A stretch of 64,000 bases of DNA from CAWHHZ01 sp963829355 (GTDB taxonomy: Bacteria; Acidobacteriota; Thermoanaerobaculia; Gp7-AA8; JAHWKK01), in assembly GCA_963829355.1 (NCBI GenBank), contig CAWHHZ010000001.1:248001-312000 (forward strand), given 5' to 3'. Under the pieces are notes generated by a model. The model did no database searches. It saw nothing but the letters and a program-made list of their open reading frames with translations, and was not told the DNA's origin. The position numbers and the translations under genes are program-made. This document shows positions 63,026 through 64,000 of the stretch, one piece after another. The first letter of the stretch is position 1. Each line of letters opens with the position of its first letter.

Positions 63026-64000
63026 ATGGAAACTCGGGAACGGCTGCGCCCATGGGGAGTGATCATTCCCATCTTGCTTGCCGCCGTCGGGAATCTCGGG
63101 GCGGAGGGCCGAATCACGATCAGCTCGCCGAGGGTACTCCTGGAGCCGGAGCCGATCGCCCTCGCTCTGAACCCAAGCGGCTCGATGCCCGCGCCGCTGT
63201 GGTCTGGCACGGACTGGATCTCGGTCTGGAATGATCTGCGTCCGCACGGGGGCGCCTACGCGCAGAGGGTTCGAAATGACGGGTCCGTTGTTTTCAACCT
63301 CAACCCGAGACTGCACGCCGCTCCCCCTCGATCCCTTGTGCCATTCGGTGCCGGTTACATCGTCGGGACATCATCCGGAGCCGTTCTGACGGATCACGAG
63401 CTACAGGTGATCGAGAATCGTCCGGAGATCCCGCGGAACCTCGTCTCCAACGGTCGCACGGTCTTTGCCTTCGATGATGCTCTCGAGCAGACCATGATTC
63501 TCGGTTCCGGTTCGACGACTCCGATCACATCGTCTTACTTTTCAGGAGAGTCTCCCCCTAAGGGTGCCGTCTCAGCTGCGGGTGACGACACGTTCCTGGC
63601 CGCGTGGCTGTCGGGAGATTCGAGTCAGCCTGACGAGGTCTGGATCAACGTCATCCGGACGAGCGGCGAAGCGGTTCTGGAACAGCCGGTCAGGATCTTC
63701 ACGAGTCCGTCGCGCACGCTGAGAGTCGACGCGGCATGGGACGGTGAGCACTACCTGCTCGCATGGACGGTCGCAGACTCGACGCTCAGGAAAGTCTGGA
63801 CGACGCTCATAGACGAAAGTGGAGCCGCCACGGAACCGAGAAACATCTGGAGTGGAGCTTTGGCTGCGTTCCAGCTGGTAACGGTGGCCCCGGAGAGAGT
63901 TCTGATGGTGTGGCCTGAGGACGCGCCGGGACTCAACGAGGACAGATTGAGGGGAGTTCTGTTCCGCGAGGGAGAGCTGCTGCCGGGAGCGATCATCGTC
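63026..64000 (+). CDS. Secreted beta-repeat protein, 3' end outside window
   Basis: From ATG 63026 the frame stays open for 325 codons to the window edge. The protein has a signal-like start (WGVIIPILLAAVGNLGAEG) and a repeated beta-propeller-like pattern: PLWSGTDWISVWNDLRPHGG, FGAGYIVGTSSGAVLTDHEL, RVDAAWDGEHYLLAWTVADS. Such WxGxxYLxAW units are frequent in large secreted Acidobacteria proteins. The function is unknown. The divergent spacer upstream contains TATAGCTATC near 63015. Confidence 0.75.
   Translation, partial: METRERLRPWGVIIPILLAAVGNLGAEGRITISSPRVLLEPEPIALALNPSGSMPAPLWSGTDWISVWNDLRPHGGAYAQRVRNDGSVVFNLNPRLHAAPPRSLVPFGAGYIVGTSSGAVLTDHELQVIENRPEIPRNLVSNGRTVFAFDDALEQTMILGSGSTTPITSSYFSGESPPKGAVSAAGDDTFLAAWLSGDSSQPDEVWINVIRTSGEAVLEQPVRIFTSPSRTLRVDAAWDGEHYLLAWTVADSTLRKVWTTLIDESGAATEPRNIWSGALAAFQLVTVAPERVLMVWPEDAPGLNEDRLRGVLFREGELLPGAIIV

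Overview
The window looks like a contiguous piece of a high-GC, Gram-negative chromosome, most likely from the Acidobacteriota (a Thermoanaerobaculia-like member would fit). This is inferred from gene content: BamA, Skp, LpxD, FabZ and LpxA; many Hanks-type kinases with TPR or FHA domains; exosortase H; MglA; MTHFR fused to a homocysteine methyltransferase; and large secreted proteases. No single marker in the window proves the taxon. TTG and GTG starts are common, and several genes are coupled through a TTGA or ATGA overlap. At least a dozen conserved genes carry one-base frameshifts, often at short homopolymers. This pattern suggests residual assembly errors rather than many true pseudogenes.

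Layout. 1-6.1 kb: partial CPA2 antiporter, a peroxiredoxin with an in-frame UGA at its catalytic position followed by a SECIS-like hairpin, M3 and DUF885 metallopeptidases, and a small secreted protein. 6.1-13.2 kb: PIG-L deacetylase, secreted M20 hydrolase, kinase-TPR protein, inositol-phosphatase and DNA glycosylase genes, thioesterase and a zinc-ribbon protein. 13.2-15.9 kb: a B12 unit (cobalamin riboswitch, BtuB-like receptor, small DUF6580-type membrane protein). 16-25.6 kb: MglA-like GTPase, two tRNA-Ser, slipin and NfeD protease, exosortase H pair, CsbD-like and membrane proteins. 25.8-33.7 kb: BamA-Skp, then LpxD-FabZ-LpxA-Gfo/Idh on the minus strand. 33.9-44.9 kb: RDD protein, deaminase, YigZ, a large M36/M4-like protease, dUTPase, NtrC regulator, DUF192, rhomboid-like and QueD-like genes. 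45.2-50.5 kb: ECF sigma factor with a ZAS anti-sigma, RdgB, CDGSH protein, ThiD, and an FHA-GAF-adenylate cyclase. 50.6-58.1 kb: a plus-strand phosphosignalling cluster (PP2C, trypsin-FHA, FHA, kinase-FHA, zinc-ribbon kinase with phospho-Thr-like repeats, TPR protein). 58.5-64 kb: PBP1-type transglycosylase, a methionine-cycle gene behind a SAM-II-like riboswitch and terminator, and a partial secreted protein.

Intergenic regions hold several families of palindromic repeats. The commonest is built on inverted CATCCTGAGC / GCTCAGGATG and CGAAGGATCGCG / CGCGATCCTTCG arms, and one copy carries a smaller palindromic insertion. The strongest leads are the candidate selenocysteine peroxiredoxin, the candidate SAM-II-type riboswitch, and the FHA/kinase cluster with five TVVE-like repeats.
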